DNA of 64,000 bases from Bacteroidetes bacterium UBA7674 (GTDB taxonomy: Bacteria; Bacteroidota; Bacteroidia; Chitinophagales; Chitinophagaceae): positions 62,001 to 126,000 of the forward strand of contig DLHG01000001.1 in NCBI GenBank assembly GCA_002483105.1, read 5' to 3'. Below the pieces are notes generated by a model. That model saw nothing but the letters and a program-made list of their open reading frames with translations, was not told the DNA's origin and did no database searches. The first letter of the stretch is position 1. Each line of letters begins with the position of its first letter. Made by a program: the position numbers and the translations under genes. Of the stretch, positions 14,453 through 23,261 are shown piece after piece.

Positions 14453-16075
14453 GTAAGACTCATCCCCCAGTATTTGCAATGCGCGCTGGATGTCTTTATC
14501 ATCCTTGGCAGCTATACTGTAATACCCTTTATTCTGATAGATATACCTGGCAACCTGTGACTTGATCTGGCCGCGGAGCAACTTACTATTTGCGGGAGTT
14601 TTCAACAGCTTCTCTGCTTCCTTTCTTCCGGATGCACTAAGCGTGGCGAGATACATCTTTATGATATCGTCTTCTGCCAAAAAGCGGTGATCGAAATCAT
14701 TAACAGAGCGGTATTGTAACGTGTCTTTATTACGCAAGTAAAAATCCCAAATGATATCGCGCATCTTTACACCGGTAATTATATTCACAACAGCTACAGA
14801 TACCTTTGTTGTGTCGTATGGAATATACACATCAGGCTTTATGCCTCCGCCACCATATACCACACGCTTATTCGCTGTATAGTAAGGAATGGTATCACCT
14901 ACAGACAATGTATCGAAGCCTGTGAATTCACCTGAACGGAAACGATTGAAATAATCTTCGCTATATGCCGACTTGCCTTTACTATATGTACGCTGTATGC
15001 AGCGGCCCGAAGGTGTATAATATTTTGCTATGGTCAGGCGAAGTGCGGCCCCGTCTTCAAGGTCATACTGCTCCTGCACCAGTCCTTTACCATAACTTCT
15101 TCTGCCCACTATCACGCCCCTGTCCCAATCTTGTATAGCGCCTGCCAGTATCTCCGCTGCGGAGGCTGAATTCTCATCTACCAGTACTACTACCCTTCCT
15201 TCCTCAAATCCTTTTTCTTCCCCTGACTTATACTCTGTCTTATACTGATTCTTACCCTGAGTATAGACCAACAGTTTTCTTCCGGAAATAAATTCATCAG
15301 CTATAAGCGTTGCTGCATCCAGGTAGCCACCGGGATTTCCCCGCAAGTCAAGGATCACGTCCTTCATCCCTTGCCCTTTTAGTGACTGCAATGCTTTCTT
15401 GAACTCATCATGTGTGGTGGCACTGAACCTGTTGATCTTGATATAGCCGGAATTGGCATCCAGCATTACCGCTGCATCTATGCTAAAGATGGGCACTATA
15501 TCGCGCTCCAGTATCACGTTTCTCACACCGGCAATATAGGGTTGCTTCAATGTAAGCTTCACCTTAGAATATTGCTCTCCTTTCAGTAGCTTGATGATCT
15601 TCTCACTCGTGATGTCTTTCCCCGCTACTACTGAATCTCCCACTTTAATGAACTGGTCACCAACCTGCACATGAGAACGCTCTGCAGGGCCACCCGGGGT
15701 AATGGCTGTCACCTGTATGGTATCACGCACAATAACGAACTCCACACCTATGCCGAAGAAACCACCACCAAGACTCTCGTTAACAGTACTTACCTCGTCG
15801 GCTGATATATAGACAGTGTGAGGATCTAAGTGGCTTAATATGCCCGCAACTGCATCACTGTAGATACTATTGGTATTCACTGTATCTACATACTTTTCAT
15901 TAATTAAGTCTATAAGCTGCTCCAGCCTGTCACTGCGATAGATAACCGTCTCAATATCTCTTTTGCCACGCAGGCTATCGCGCAACTTAAAACCTATCAC
16001 CATACCGGCGATAAGAATGACTGCAAATAAGATGGGGGTCCAGATCCTTAAATTATTGTTATTCGGTTGATCCAT
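14432..16075 (-). CDS. S41-family C-terminal processing peptidase (CtpA-like)
   Basis: 547 residues: an N-terminal membrane anchor (about 11-28), a helical region, a PDZ domain (about 95-175, GIGVEFV...GGPAERSHVQVGDQ) and the S41 protease core. The nucleophile is the Ser of ENSASAAEILAGA and the general base the Lys of RSYGKGLVQEQ, the Ser-Lys dyad of CtpA/Prc enzymes. A C-terminal ~130-residue region follows. It acts in the periplasm on C-termini of envelope proteins, probably in wall or envelope quality control (family). A -7 box (TACATTTG, 16093-16100) lies 17 bases upstream of the ATG. It converges on and overlaps the HsdR-N-like gene. Confidence 0.94.
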   Translation of the reverse strand: MDQPNNNNLRIWTPILFAVILIAGMVIGFKLRDSLRGKRDIETVIYRSDRLEQLIDLINEKYVDTVNTNSIYSDAVAGILSHLDPHTVYISADEVSTVNESLGGGFFGIGVEFVIVRDTIQVTAITPGGPAERSHVQVGDQFIKVGDSVVAGKDITSEKIIKLLKGEQYSKVKLTLKQPYIAGVRNVILERDIVPIFSIDAAVMLDANSGYIKINRFSATTHDEFKKALQSLKGQGMKDVILDLRGNPGGYLDAATLIADEFISGRKLLVYTQGKNQYKTEYKSGEEKGFEEGRVVVLVDENSASAAEILAGAIQDWDRGVIVGRRSYGKGLVQEQYDLEDGAALRLTIAKYYTPSGRCIQRTYSKGKSAYSEDYFNRFRSGEFTGFDTLSVGDTIPYYTANKRVVYGGGGIKPDVYIPYDTTKVSVAVVNIITGVKMRDIIWDFYLRNKDTLQYRSVNDFDHRFLAEDDIIKMYLATLSASGRKEAEKLLKTPANSKLLRGQIKSQVARYIYQNKGYYSIAAKDDKDIQRALQILGDESYLKIIGR

Positions 16076-16092
16076 TTGTACAAAAGAGACCG

Positions 16093-16100
16093 CAAATGTA
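16093..16100 (-). promoter_or_regulatory. -7 promoter box for the S41 peptidase gene
   Basis: TACATTTG on the minus strand fits TAnnTTTG, 17 bases before the ATG at 16075. No clear -33 element. Confidence 0.5.
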
Positions 16101-16230
16101 GCGGCATTTATCGAACATAGTTATAAGCTATAAATATTAAGCCATAGATTTTTAACAAGTTAGCTAACAATAAAATCAGATTAGGAAATTCAGCAGTAGA
16201 ACTGCAAATTTGTACTTCAATTGTTTGCTC

Positions 16231-17073
16231 ATGTCTTCTCTACTCATTGCCGAAAGTGGCTCTACAAAAACGGACTGGCGCCTGCTGCAGAAAAGCGGCA
16301 AGCCTGTGAAGTTTAGTACCAGTGGTATCAACCCGCGACTGCAAACGCAGGATGAGATAGTAGAACTACTGGGCAGGGAACTAAAATGGAACCCAAAGAA
16401 GCATCCCGTAGATGCTATAGCCTACTATGGCGCAGGTGTAGGCAGCCCCGATATACAAAAAGAGCTTACAAGCACCTTAAAGGAGTTTTTCAAAATAAAG
16501 AAGATAGACGTTACCAGTGACATCATAGGCGCAGCAAGAGGTCTTTGCGGCGACAAAAGCGGCATTGTATCCATTATCGGCACAGGTAGCAATTCCTGCT
16601 ACTGGAACGGCAAGACAATAAAGGACCAGCAGGTATCACTCGGCTTCATAGCAGGTGATGAAGGCAGTGGTAACCATATGGGTAAAAGAGTACTTCAGTA
16701 TTATGCTTACAAGACTTTTGACACGGAACTGAGATTGGGATTTGAGATGATGTTCGGCGATGATATTCCTACCATACTACGCAAGCTATATAAAGAACCT
16801 TTCCCTAATCGCTACCTGGCTACTTTTGTAGAGCTACTGGCGAACAACAGGGGCCACTACATGGTGGAGAATATAATAGAAGATTGCCTGAATGATTTCT
16901 TTCATCACCACATACTGAAGTACAGGCAAAGCTGGAAGCTGCCACTATATTTCACAGGCTCGGTGGCGCATGCCTTCAAGGATGTGATACAGACTCTGTG
17001 CAAGCAATATGAACTGGAAATGGGTAAGGTAGAGAAAAGCCCGCTGGAGGGGTTAGTGAAATTCCATAGTTAA
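16231..17073 (+). CDS. N-acetylglucosamine kinase-like ATPase (BadF/BadG family)
   Basis: A 280-residue ASKHA-fold sugar kinase. The phosphate-1 motif is ESGSTKTDW near the N-terminus, the phosphate-2 region is SIIGTGSNSCYW, and GDEGSGNHMGKR is the substrate-side loop of the BadF/BadG/GlcNAc-kinase family. I use ATG 16231, because translation from an upstream TTG adds residues that do not fit before the conserved MSSLLIAESGSTKT start. It would phosphorylate GlcNAc or a related amino sugar in the cytosol, for instance during wall recycling; the GH3 hexosaminidase at 57955 could feed such a pathway (inference). It is followed by a terminator. Confidence 0.87.
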   Translation: MSSLLIAESGSTKTDWRLLQKSGKPVKFSTSGINPRLQTQDEIVELLGRELKWNPKKHPVDAIAYYGAGVGSPDIQKELTSTLKEFFKIKKIDVTSDIIGAARGLCGDKSGIVSIIGTGSNSCYWNGKTIKDQQVSLGFIAGDEGSGNHMGKRVLQYYAYKTFDTELRLGFEMMFGDDIPTILRKLYKEPFPNRYLATFVELLANNRGHYMVENIIEDCLNDFFHHHILKYRQSWKLPLYFTGSVAHAFKDVIQTLCKQYELEMGKVEKSPLEGLVKFHS

Positions 17074-17108
17074 GTCAAAATTCAAAAAAGCCAAAATTCA
17101 AAAAATAT

Positions 17109-17138
17109 AGTCCTGCCGAAAGGCGGGACTTTTCTTTT
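17109..17138 (+). terminator. Terminator of the GlcNAc-kinase-like gene
   Basis: Stem AGTCCTGCC / GGCGGGACT with a GAAA loop (one G-T pair), followed by TTTCTTTT. Confidence 0.8.
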
Positions 17139-17231
17139 AGTGACCACGTATGATGTAGTGAATAACGGTTTGCTCATAACGCGTGCTGACGGCTTAGAGC
17201 CGTACAGACGCTTACCAGGATTGGGGTAAAG

Positions 17232-17263
17232 AAAAAGCCTCTGACTTTCGTCAGAGGCTTTTC
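17232..17263 (-). terminator. Terminator of the OmpA-family gene (symmetric)
   Basis: Perfect 13-bp stem AAAGCCTCTGAC(..)/GTCAGAGGCTTT around TTTC, ending in a T-run on both strands, 20 bases past the ompA stop. Confidence 0.8.
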
Positions 17264-17282
17264 TATATAAGATGAGTTAAAA

Positions 17283-18995
17283 TTAATCTCTTCTCAGGTT
17301 AGGGAAAGGAGGAGCTACGTTAGCAGGACCTTCTTCACCCGGCATTGCTGAGCGATACATAACTGAGTTAGCATCACCTGGCTGACCGTATTGGAATACG
17401 AAGCGACCACGATCGATACCATGTTTTTCACTCATGTACTCGATCACTGCGTTAACACGATCCCAAGAACGTTGTTGTTGCAGTTTGCTACCAGCACCGT
17501 TACCGATGATCACAACTTTACAAGTTGGGTTAGCTTGCATTTGAGCAGCTAAGCTAGCCAATTGACCTTGTGTAGCAGGACGGATACGAGCAGAGTTGTT
17601 ATCGAATACGATTGCACCGGCACCTATGTTAGAACATGAAGCAGATGGAGCAGGAGTACCGCAACCTTCTGGACAAGGACATTTACCGATACCATCAGCG
17701 TCAACTGGTTGACATTCTGTAGGAGTGATCAGTTGTTTGTCACGGAAGTCAGGAACACCATCACCATCAGTATCCATTGGGCAGCCATGGCTGTCAACAG
17801 CTACACCGGCAGGAGTACCAGGACATTTGTCGAATTGGTCAGTGATACCATCGTTATCAGCATCAGGCAGAACTGGTTCTGGCAGAAGCATGTGACGAGG
17901 GTAGTTCAGCTCGCTGTAAGCAAAATCCAATGGATTCATCCAGTACAGAGGCTCTACGCTCTTCTTAGAATTACCTAAGTTGAAGTTAAGACCTAATGAC
18001 ATGTAGTTGATAACGTCATTGTTCTGAGTTTGTATTGGCGTACCACTTACTTGCTCAGACCAGCGTTGACCATCTATCAGATCCTCATCGTGAGGGAATG
18101 AGATACGGTCTTCGATAGACAGGTTAACCCTTTTACCAAGACGGAACTGAACACCAGCACCTATACTTGGAGTGAAAACCGCAGTTTTACCATCGAACAT
18201 TTCTCTCTTACGACGACCGGCTTCAGTTTCAGCTGCCATATCATAAGTGTCATCCATTTGGTCTTGTAACGCAGTTTTTACGTCTTTTTTAGTTGGGAAT
18301 GCCTGTACATTAGTACCAACGATCGTTTGGAAATCGTATGGGTTACCTGCATCATCCAGCGTGTTTACGCGTGTTTTGTACGCCATAGCACCAAGACCAA
18401 TAAAACCGTAGATGGACATACCAGTACGAGCTTTGTGGAACCTGATATTATTTGTAGAAGCGATCATATCCAGGTTTAACTGGTGAGACTCCATACGATA
18501 GTTGTAATAAACGCGTTCTGCCGGAGTAGCGTTAGAATTTCCTGCAGGAGCATATGATTGGTTCCATGCAGTGTTGTACTTGTAGTTGTACGCTTCTTGC
18601 CATTGCAGACCTTTACCGATACCGTAGTTGTACTGCAAACGAGCAGATATTACATATCCGAAAGATTTACGAACGTGTGCGTGCAGACCGAATCCGCCTT
18701 TTTCCCAAAGCATCAGCGTTGGAACGTCAGCGAAGAGGTTATACAAACCGCCACCTACACCGATTTCCCACATATTGCGGGGTTTCGCTGGAAACACGTA
18801 TTGGTGATTCAGGAATTTCCTATGCTGCTCCATACGAGAGCCAGGAACATAGCTTGAGTCCAGTACATCATAGTTTTGTCCACGGTAGGTCATATCGCGG
18901 CCAGACCATTGAGCACTGCCTTCTTGTGCGAAAGCTGATTGAACTCCTATAACAGAGCAAAGACCAGCTAGCAATAGGTACTTTTTGTTGACCAT
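17283..18995 (-). CDS. OmpA-family outer-membrane porin with TSP3 repeats
   Basis: 570 residues. A signal peptide (MVNKKYLLLAGLCSVIGVQSAFAQ) leads into a large N-terminal beta-barrel (about 50-355). Calcium-binding type-3 thrombospondin repeats follow (DADNDGITDQFDKCPG, DTDGDGVPDFRDK), then a Cys-rich linker (CQPVDADGIGKCPCPEGC). The C-terminal OmpA domain resembles a peptidoglycan-binding fold (IVFDNNSARIRPATQGQL, then QQQRSWDRVNAVIEYM). It would tie the outer membrane to the wall. It has one of the best promoters in the window (19040-19071), suggesting high expression. The codons look strongly biased, consistent with an abundant protein. Single gene with its own terminator. Confidence 0.94.
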   Translation of the reverse strand: MVNKKYLLLAGLCSVIGVQSAFAQEGSAQWSGRDMTYRGQNYDVLDSSYVPGSRMEQHRKFLNHQYVFPAKPRNMWEIGVGGGLYNLFADVPTLMLWEKGGFGLHAHVRKSFGYVISARLQYNYGIGKGLQWQEAYNYKYNTAWNQSYAPAGNSNATPAERVYYNYRMESHQLNLDMIASTNNIRFHKARTGMSIYGFIGLGAMAYKTRVNTLDDAGNPYDFQTIVGTNVQAFPTKKDVKTALQDQMDDTYDMAAETEAGRRKREMFDGKTAVFTPSIGAGVQFRLGKRVNLSIEDRISFPHDEDLIDGQRWSEQVSGTPIQTQNNDVINYMSLGLNFNLGNSKKSVEPLYWMNPLDFAYSELNYPRHMLLPEPVLPDADNDGITDQFDKCPGTPAGVAVDSHGCPMDTDGDGVPDFRDKQLITPTECQPVDADGIGKCPCPEGCGTPAPSASCSNIGAGAIVFDNNSARIRPATQGQLASLAAQMQANPTCKVVIIGNGAGSKLQQQRSWDRVNAVIEYMSEKHGIDRGRFVFQYGQPGDANSVMYRSAMPGEEGPANVAPPFPNLRRD

Positions 18996-19039
18996 AACAG
19001 AATTGTTTATTTAAGATTTTGGTTAAATCAAATATGCGA

Positions 19040-19071
19040 CAAAGGTAATAGTACAGTTTTGAAAAAACAAA
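19040..19071 (-). promoter_or_regulatory. Full Bacteroidota promoter (-33/-7) of the OmpA-family gene
   Basis: TTTG (19071-19068), a 20-base spacer and TACCTTTG (19047-19040) on the minus strand: an exact match to TTTG-N20-TAnnTTTG. The leader would be about 35-40 bases. Confidence 0.85.
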
Positions 19072-19214
19072 GAATAAAAAATAAAAATATTTTATTCGTC
19101 AGTCTTTTGTAAACAATACAACTACGCTTTGTTAAAAATACTCTGCCAAAAATAAAACAACTATTTCTATATTTTTAACATTTCTTTGTTACACAGTTGT
19201 TATTGTAGTTTTAA

Positions 19215-20177
19215 ATGGAACAAGTTAAGCGTGTAATTGGCAAGGAATTAGCGGAATTTGAGAAGAAATTCGCGGAGAACGTGAAAAGCTCAAATCCTTT
19301 ACTGGACAGGGTTATGAGGTTTATTATCAAGCGAAAAGGGAAGCAAATGCGCCCCATGTTCGTTTTCCTGTCTGCCCACATTTCCGGGCCAATAAAAGAT
19401 TCTACATACAGGGCCGCTTCACTCATAGAATTACTTCATACGGCCACTTTGGTACACGATGACGTGGTAGATAATGCCCTGATTCGTAGAAATTTTTTCT
19501 CAATAAACGCATTATGGAAGAACAAAATAGCTGTATTAGTTGGTGATTATCTGCTATCTAAGGGGCTTTTGCTCTCTTTAGACAACGGAGATTTCCAGAT
19601 ATTACAAATAACCTCCAGAGCTGTGAAAGAGATGAGCGAAGGTGAGCTTTTGCAGATGGAAAAGGCGCGAAAGCTTGATATTAAGGAAGATATATATTTC
19701 GAAATAATAAGGGCTAAGACCGCCTCCCTGCTTTCTGCCGCTTGTGCTGCAGGAGCCTATTCTGCTACAGAAGACCGGGAAATAGCAGAAAAATTCAGGC
19801 TTTTCGGTGAAAAAGTGGGAATTGCCTTCCAGATAAAGGATGATTTGTTCGATTACGGGCAGGATAATATAGGCAAACCAACAGGTATTGACATTAAGGA
19901 GAAGAAAATGACATTACCGCTCATTTATACCCTGCAAAAGGCTGACAGGGATGTGAAACGCAAGATCATCTACATAGTAAAGAACCAAAACACCAATAAA
20001 AAGAAGGTGAATGAGGTGATAGAGTATGTAAAGCAGTATGGCGGCATATCTTACGCTCACGAAAAGATGACTCAATACCTGAAAGAAGGCCTTGATATAC
20101 TGCACAGCTTCCCCGATACTCCCGCCAGGAACGCTATGGAAGAGCTTGTGAATTATGTAATAGAAAGGAAGTATTAA
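19215..20177 (+). CDS. All-trans polyprenyl diphosphate synthase (octaprenyl-type)
   Basis: A 320-residue isoprenoid chain-elongating synthase. The first aspartate-rich motif is LVHDDVVDNALIRR (about 77-90) and the second is IKDDLFDYG (about 211-219). K/R residues of the IPP site are present (GKQMRPMFVF). It condenses IPP onto an allylic diphosphate to make the side chain of menaquinone, the usual Bacteroidota quinone. The residues before the first DD motif are consistent with a long-chain product, but length cannot be read reliably. It is followed after 146 bases by uvrA. The intervening space has a small C/G hairpin near 20181-20200. Confidence 0.92.
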   Translation: MEQVKRVIGKELAEFEKKFAENVKSSNPLLDRVMRFIIKRKGKQMRPMFVFLSAHISGPIKDSTYRAASLIELLHTATLVHDDVVDNALIRRNFFSINALWKNKIAVLVGDYLLSKGLLLSLDNGDFQILQITSRAVKEMSEGELLQMEKARKLDIKEDIYFEIIRAKTASLLSAACAAGAYSATEDREIAEKFRLFGEKVGIAFQIKDDLFDYGQDNIGKPTGIDIKEKKMTLPLIYTLQKADRDVKRKIIYIVKNQNTNKKKVNEVIEYVKQYGGISYAHEKMTQYLKEGLDILHSFPDTPARNAMEELVNYVIERKY

Positions 20178-20302
20178 TTGCCCCCTGCCCCTAAGGGGGA
20201 ATATGTTATCTGTTTTGCACGATGGCGCAGTGCAGATGCTACCCTGATAGTACTATCACCAATAAGTAATCCACATTAAAAGACAAAGGCACGAATTGTG
20301 AG

Positions 20303-20310
20303 TAAATTTG
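20303..20310 (+). promoter_or_regulatory. -7 promoter box for uvrA
   Basis: TAAATTTG fits TAnnTTTG and is 13 bases from the uvrA ATG. There is no TTTG at the expected -33 position. No SOS-box-like palindrome was recognised. Confidence 0.45.
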
Positions 20311-20323
20311 CTTTCGCAAAATT

Positions 20324-23182
20324 ATGAGCAGGAAAGAAGAAGCAACAACAACTGTAAGCAGCGGATATATAGAGGTGCTGGGCGCAAAGGTGCATAACCT
20401 GAAAAACATAGATGTCCGCATTCCCAAAAACAAGTTGGTAGTAATAACAGGCATTAGTGGCAGTGGTAAATCATCACTGGCATTCGATACCATATTTGCA
20501 GAAGGGCAAAGAAGATACATGGAAAGCTTTGCGGCATATGCCAGGCAATTCATGGGCGATCTGGACCGCCCCGATGTTGATAAGATCACGGGGCTCTCAC
20601 CTGTTATTTCCATAGAACAAAAAACAACGAACAGGAATCCACGCTCTACCGTAGGAACAGTAACGGAGGTGTATGATTTCATGCGCCTTCTTTTCGCGCG
20701 CGCGTCGGATGCTTACTCTTACAATACGGGTAAGAAGATGACAAAGTTCAGCGAAGAAGAAATTGTCAATCATATACAAGAACATTTTATCGGCAGAAAG
20801 ATAGCATTGCTTGCACCTGTAATACGCGGACGTAAAGGACACTATCGCGAACTGTTTGAACAACTGCGCAAGCAGGGATACCTAAAAGTGCGCATAGATG
20901 GCGAGATAACAGACCTGAAAGAACGCATGCAGGTTGACCGCTATAAAATTCACGATATAGAACTTGTAGTTGACCGATTGCTTGTGCAGGAAGAAGGCCT
21001 TGCAAGGCTCAGCCAGAGCGTTCAGAAGTCTTTGCAGGTAGGTAAAGACCTGATGCTGATACTGGATGTAGATAAGAACGTTGCCACACAGTTCAGTAAG
21101 CAACTAATGTGCGCTGAAACAGGCATCTCATACGACGAACCCTCACCTAATACTTTTTCGTTCAACTCACCTTATGGTGCCTGCCCCAAATGCAAGGGGC
21201 TCGGCCATGTGTACCAGGTGAACATGAAAGAGGTACTGCCGGATAAAACAAAGAGCATAGAAGGCGGCGGCATTGCACCACTCGGCGCAGAGCGCGAGTC
21301 GTGGACATATAAACAAGCGGTGATACTGGCGAAGAAAAATAAGATATCGCTCACTACACCAATAGAAAAAGTGCCGGAGAAACATCTCAACATTTTACTC
21401 TACGGCAATGAAGAAGGTGTTATCACTTATGTAACCGACGAGAACGAAGTGTACCAGGAAACAACGGAGCACAACTACGAAGGCATCATCAACATGCTGC
21501 TGCGTTGGTTCACCGAAACATCTTCAGAAGCGATACGCTCCTGGGCGGAAGGATATATGGAACTGAACGTGTGCCCTGAATGTAAAGGCGCAAGACTGAG
21601 AAAAGAAAGCCTTTGGTTCAAAGTGAACAACGCAAATATATCTGAGCTGACGCAAAAGTCTCTACAAGGTTTGCAAGAGTGGTTCGATGGAATAGAAAAG
21701 AAACTAAGCAATAAACAAAATGCGATAGCCAAAGACGTGCTGAAAGAAATCCGCGACAGGCTGCATTTCCTGTTGGATGTGGGTTTGCATTATTTGACAC
21801 TTGACAGACCAACGCGCACACTTAGCGGCGGTGAAAGCCAGCGTATAAGATTAGCCACACAAATAGGTTCTCAGTTAACAGGTATTACTTATATACTTGA
21901 TGAGCCGAGTATCGGATTGCATCAGCGGGACAACCAGAAGTTGATCAGCGCACTGAAAAACCTGAGAGATGGCGGCAACTCGGTACTGGTTGTAGAGCAC
22001 GATAAAGACATCATGCTCGCTGCGGATCACCTGATAGATATAGGCCCCGCTGCGGGCATACATGGCGGACGTATAGTAAGCCAGGGAACACCGGCAGAAA
22101 TACTGAAAGGACATAACACCACAGCCGCATATCTAAACCACGAACTAAAAATTGAAGTACCCCAGGAACGCCGCGGAGGCAATGGCAAGAAAATAGTACT
22201 GACCGGTGCAACAGGTAACAACCTGAAAAATGTTTCTGTAGAAGTGCCATTGGGTACTTTCGTGTGTGTGAGTGGCGTGTCTGGAAGTGGAAAGAGTACG
22301 CTCATCAATGAGACACTCTACCCTATCCTGGGCAAGCAATGCTATCACAACTTCAAGCAAATGCCGATGCCTTACAAAAAGGTAACAGGCATAGAGCATA
22401 TAGACAAAGTAATAGAAATAGATCAAAGCCCGATAGGACGTACGCCACGAAGCAACCCTGCCACTTACTGCGGTTTCTTCAACGAGATACGCACGCTGTT
22501 TTCACAAATACCGGAAGCTAAGATAAGAGGCTACAATGCAGGGCGCTTTTCCTTCAACGTAAAAAGCGGAAGATGTGAAGAATGCCAGGGTGGCGGTATG
22601 CGGGTGATAGAAATGAACTTTTTGCCCGATGTATATGTGCCTTGTGAGAAGTGTAATGGTAAACGCTACAATCGCGAAACGCTGGAGATACGCTATAAAG
22701 GAAAATCCATTTCTGATGTGCTGCACATGACGGTGGATGAAGCGGTGGAGTTCTTCATCAATGTGCATTTCCTGCACAGGAAGATAAAGACCTTACAAGA
22801 TGTAGGCTTAGGCTATGTCACGCTCGGCCAAAGCGCAGTCACACTCAGCGGTGGGGAAGCACAGCGCGTGAAACTGGCAACGGAACTTTCAAAACGTGAT
22901 ACAGGACAAACCATCTATATACTGGATGAACCGACAACGGGACTGCACTTCGAAGACATCAAGCATTTGCTTTCAGTATTGAACAGGCTGGTAGAAAGAG
23001 GCAATACAGTACTCGTGATTGAGCACAATCTCGACGTGATAAAGGTAGCCGACTATGTAATAGATATGGGGCCGGAAGGTGGTAGCGGTGGCGGAACACT
23101 TGTAGGTGCAGGCACTCCGGAGGTTATAGCGAAGATAAAGGCAAGCCATACCGGGAAATATCTGAAGGAAGAGTTAGCTTGA
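20324..23182 (+). CDS. uvrA: Excinuclease ABC subunit A (UvrA)
   Basis: The 952-residue damage-recognition ATPase of nucleotide excision repair. Two ABC modules are visible: Walker A GISGSGKSSLAF near 44 and GVSGSGKSTLIN near 650, signatures TLSGGESQRIRL and TLSGGEAQRVKL, and Walker B YILDEPSIGLHQRD and YILDEPTTGLHFED. The zinc modules are CPKCKGLG (first), CPECKGARL, and the C-terminal CEECQGGG...CEKCNGKRY finger that contacts DNA. Length is standard. It would act with UvrB and UvrC, which are not in the window. A symmetric terminator follows. Confidence 0.99.
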   Translation: MSRKEEATTTVSSGYIEVLGAKVHNLKNIDVRIPKNKLVVITGISGSGKSSLAFDTIFAEGQRRYMESFAAYARQFMGDLDRPDVDKITGLSPVISIEQKTTNRNPRSTVGTVTEVYDFMRLLFARASDAYSYNTGKKMTKFSEEEIVNHIQEHFIGRKIALLAPVIRGRKGHYRELFEQLRKQGYLKVRIDGEITDLKERMQVDRYKIHDIELVVDRLLVQEEGLARLSQSVQKSLQVGKDLMLILDVDKNVATQFSKQLMCAETGISYDEPSPNTFSFNSPYGACPKCKGLGHVYQVNMKEVLPDKTKSIEGGGIAPLGAERESWTYKQAVILAKKNKISLTTPIEKVPEKHLNILLYGNEEGVITYVTDENEVYQETTEHNYEGIINMLLRWFTETSSEAIRSWAEGYMELNVCPECKGARLRKESLWFKVNNANISELTQKSLQGLQEWFDGIEKKLSNKQNAIAKDVLKEIRDRLHFLLDVGLHYLTLDRPTRTLSGGESQRIRLATQIGSQLTGITYILDEPSIGLHQRDNQKLISALKNLRDGGNSVLVVEHDKDIMLAADHLIDIGPAAGIHGGRIVSQGTPAEILKGHNTTAAYLNHELKIEVPQERRGGNGKKIVLTGATGNNLKNVSVEVPLGTFVCVSGVSGSGKSTLINETLYPILGKQCYHNFKQMPMPYKKVTGIEHIDKVIEIDQSPIGRTPRSNPATYCGFFNEIRTLFSQIPEAKIRGYNAGRFSFNVKSGRCEECQGGGMRVIEMNFLPDVYVPCEKCNGKRYNRETLEIRYKGKSISDVLHMTVDEAVEFFINVHFLHRKIKTLQDVGLGYVTLGQSAVTLSGGEAQRVKLATELSKRDTGQTIYILDEPTTGLHFEDIKHLLSVLNRLVERGNTVLVIEHNLDVIKVADYVIDMGPEGGSGGGTLVGAGTPEVIAKIKASHTGKYLKEELA

Positions 23183-23200
23183 TTTATAAAAACATAATAA

Positions 23201-23228
23201 TAAAGGCGGAACGTGAGTTCCGCCTTTA
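23201..23228. terminator. Bidirectional terminator between uvrA and the metalloprotease
   Basis: Perfect 12-bp stem TAAAGGCGGAAC / GTTCCGCCTTTA with loop GTGA, between two converging genes. Confidence 0.8.
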
Positions 23229-23261
23229 CTATTATCGAGTATCCAGTATCGAGAACCGAGC

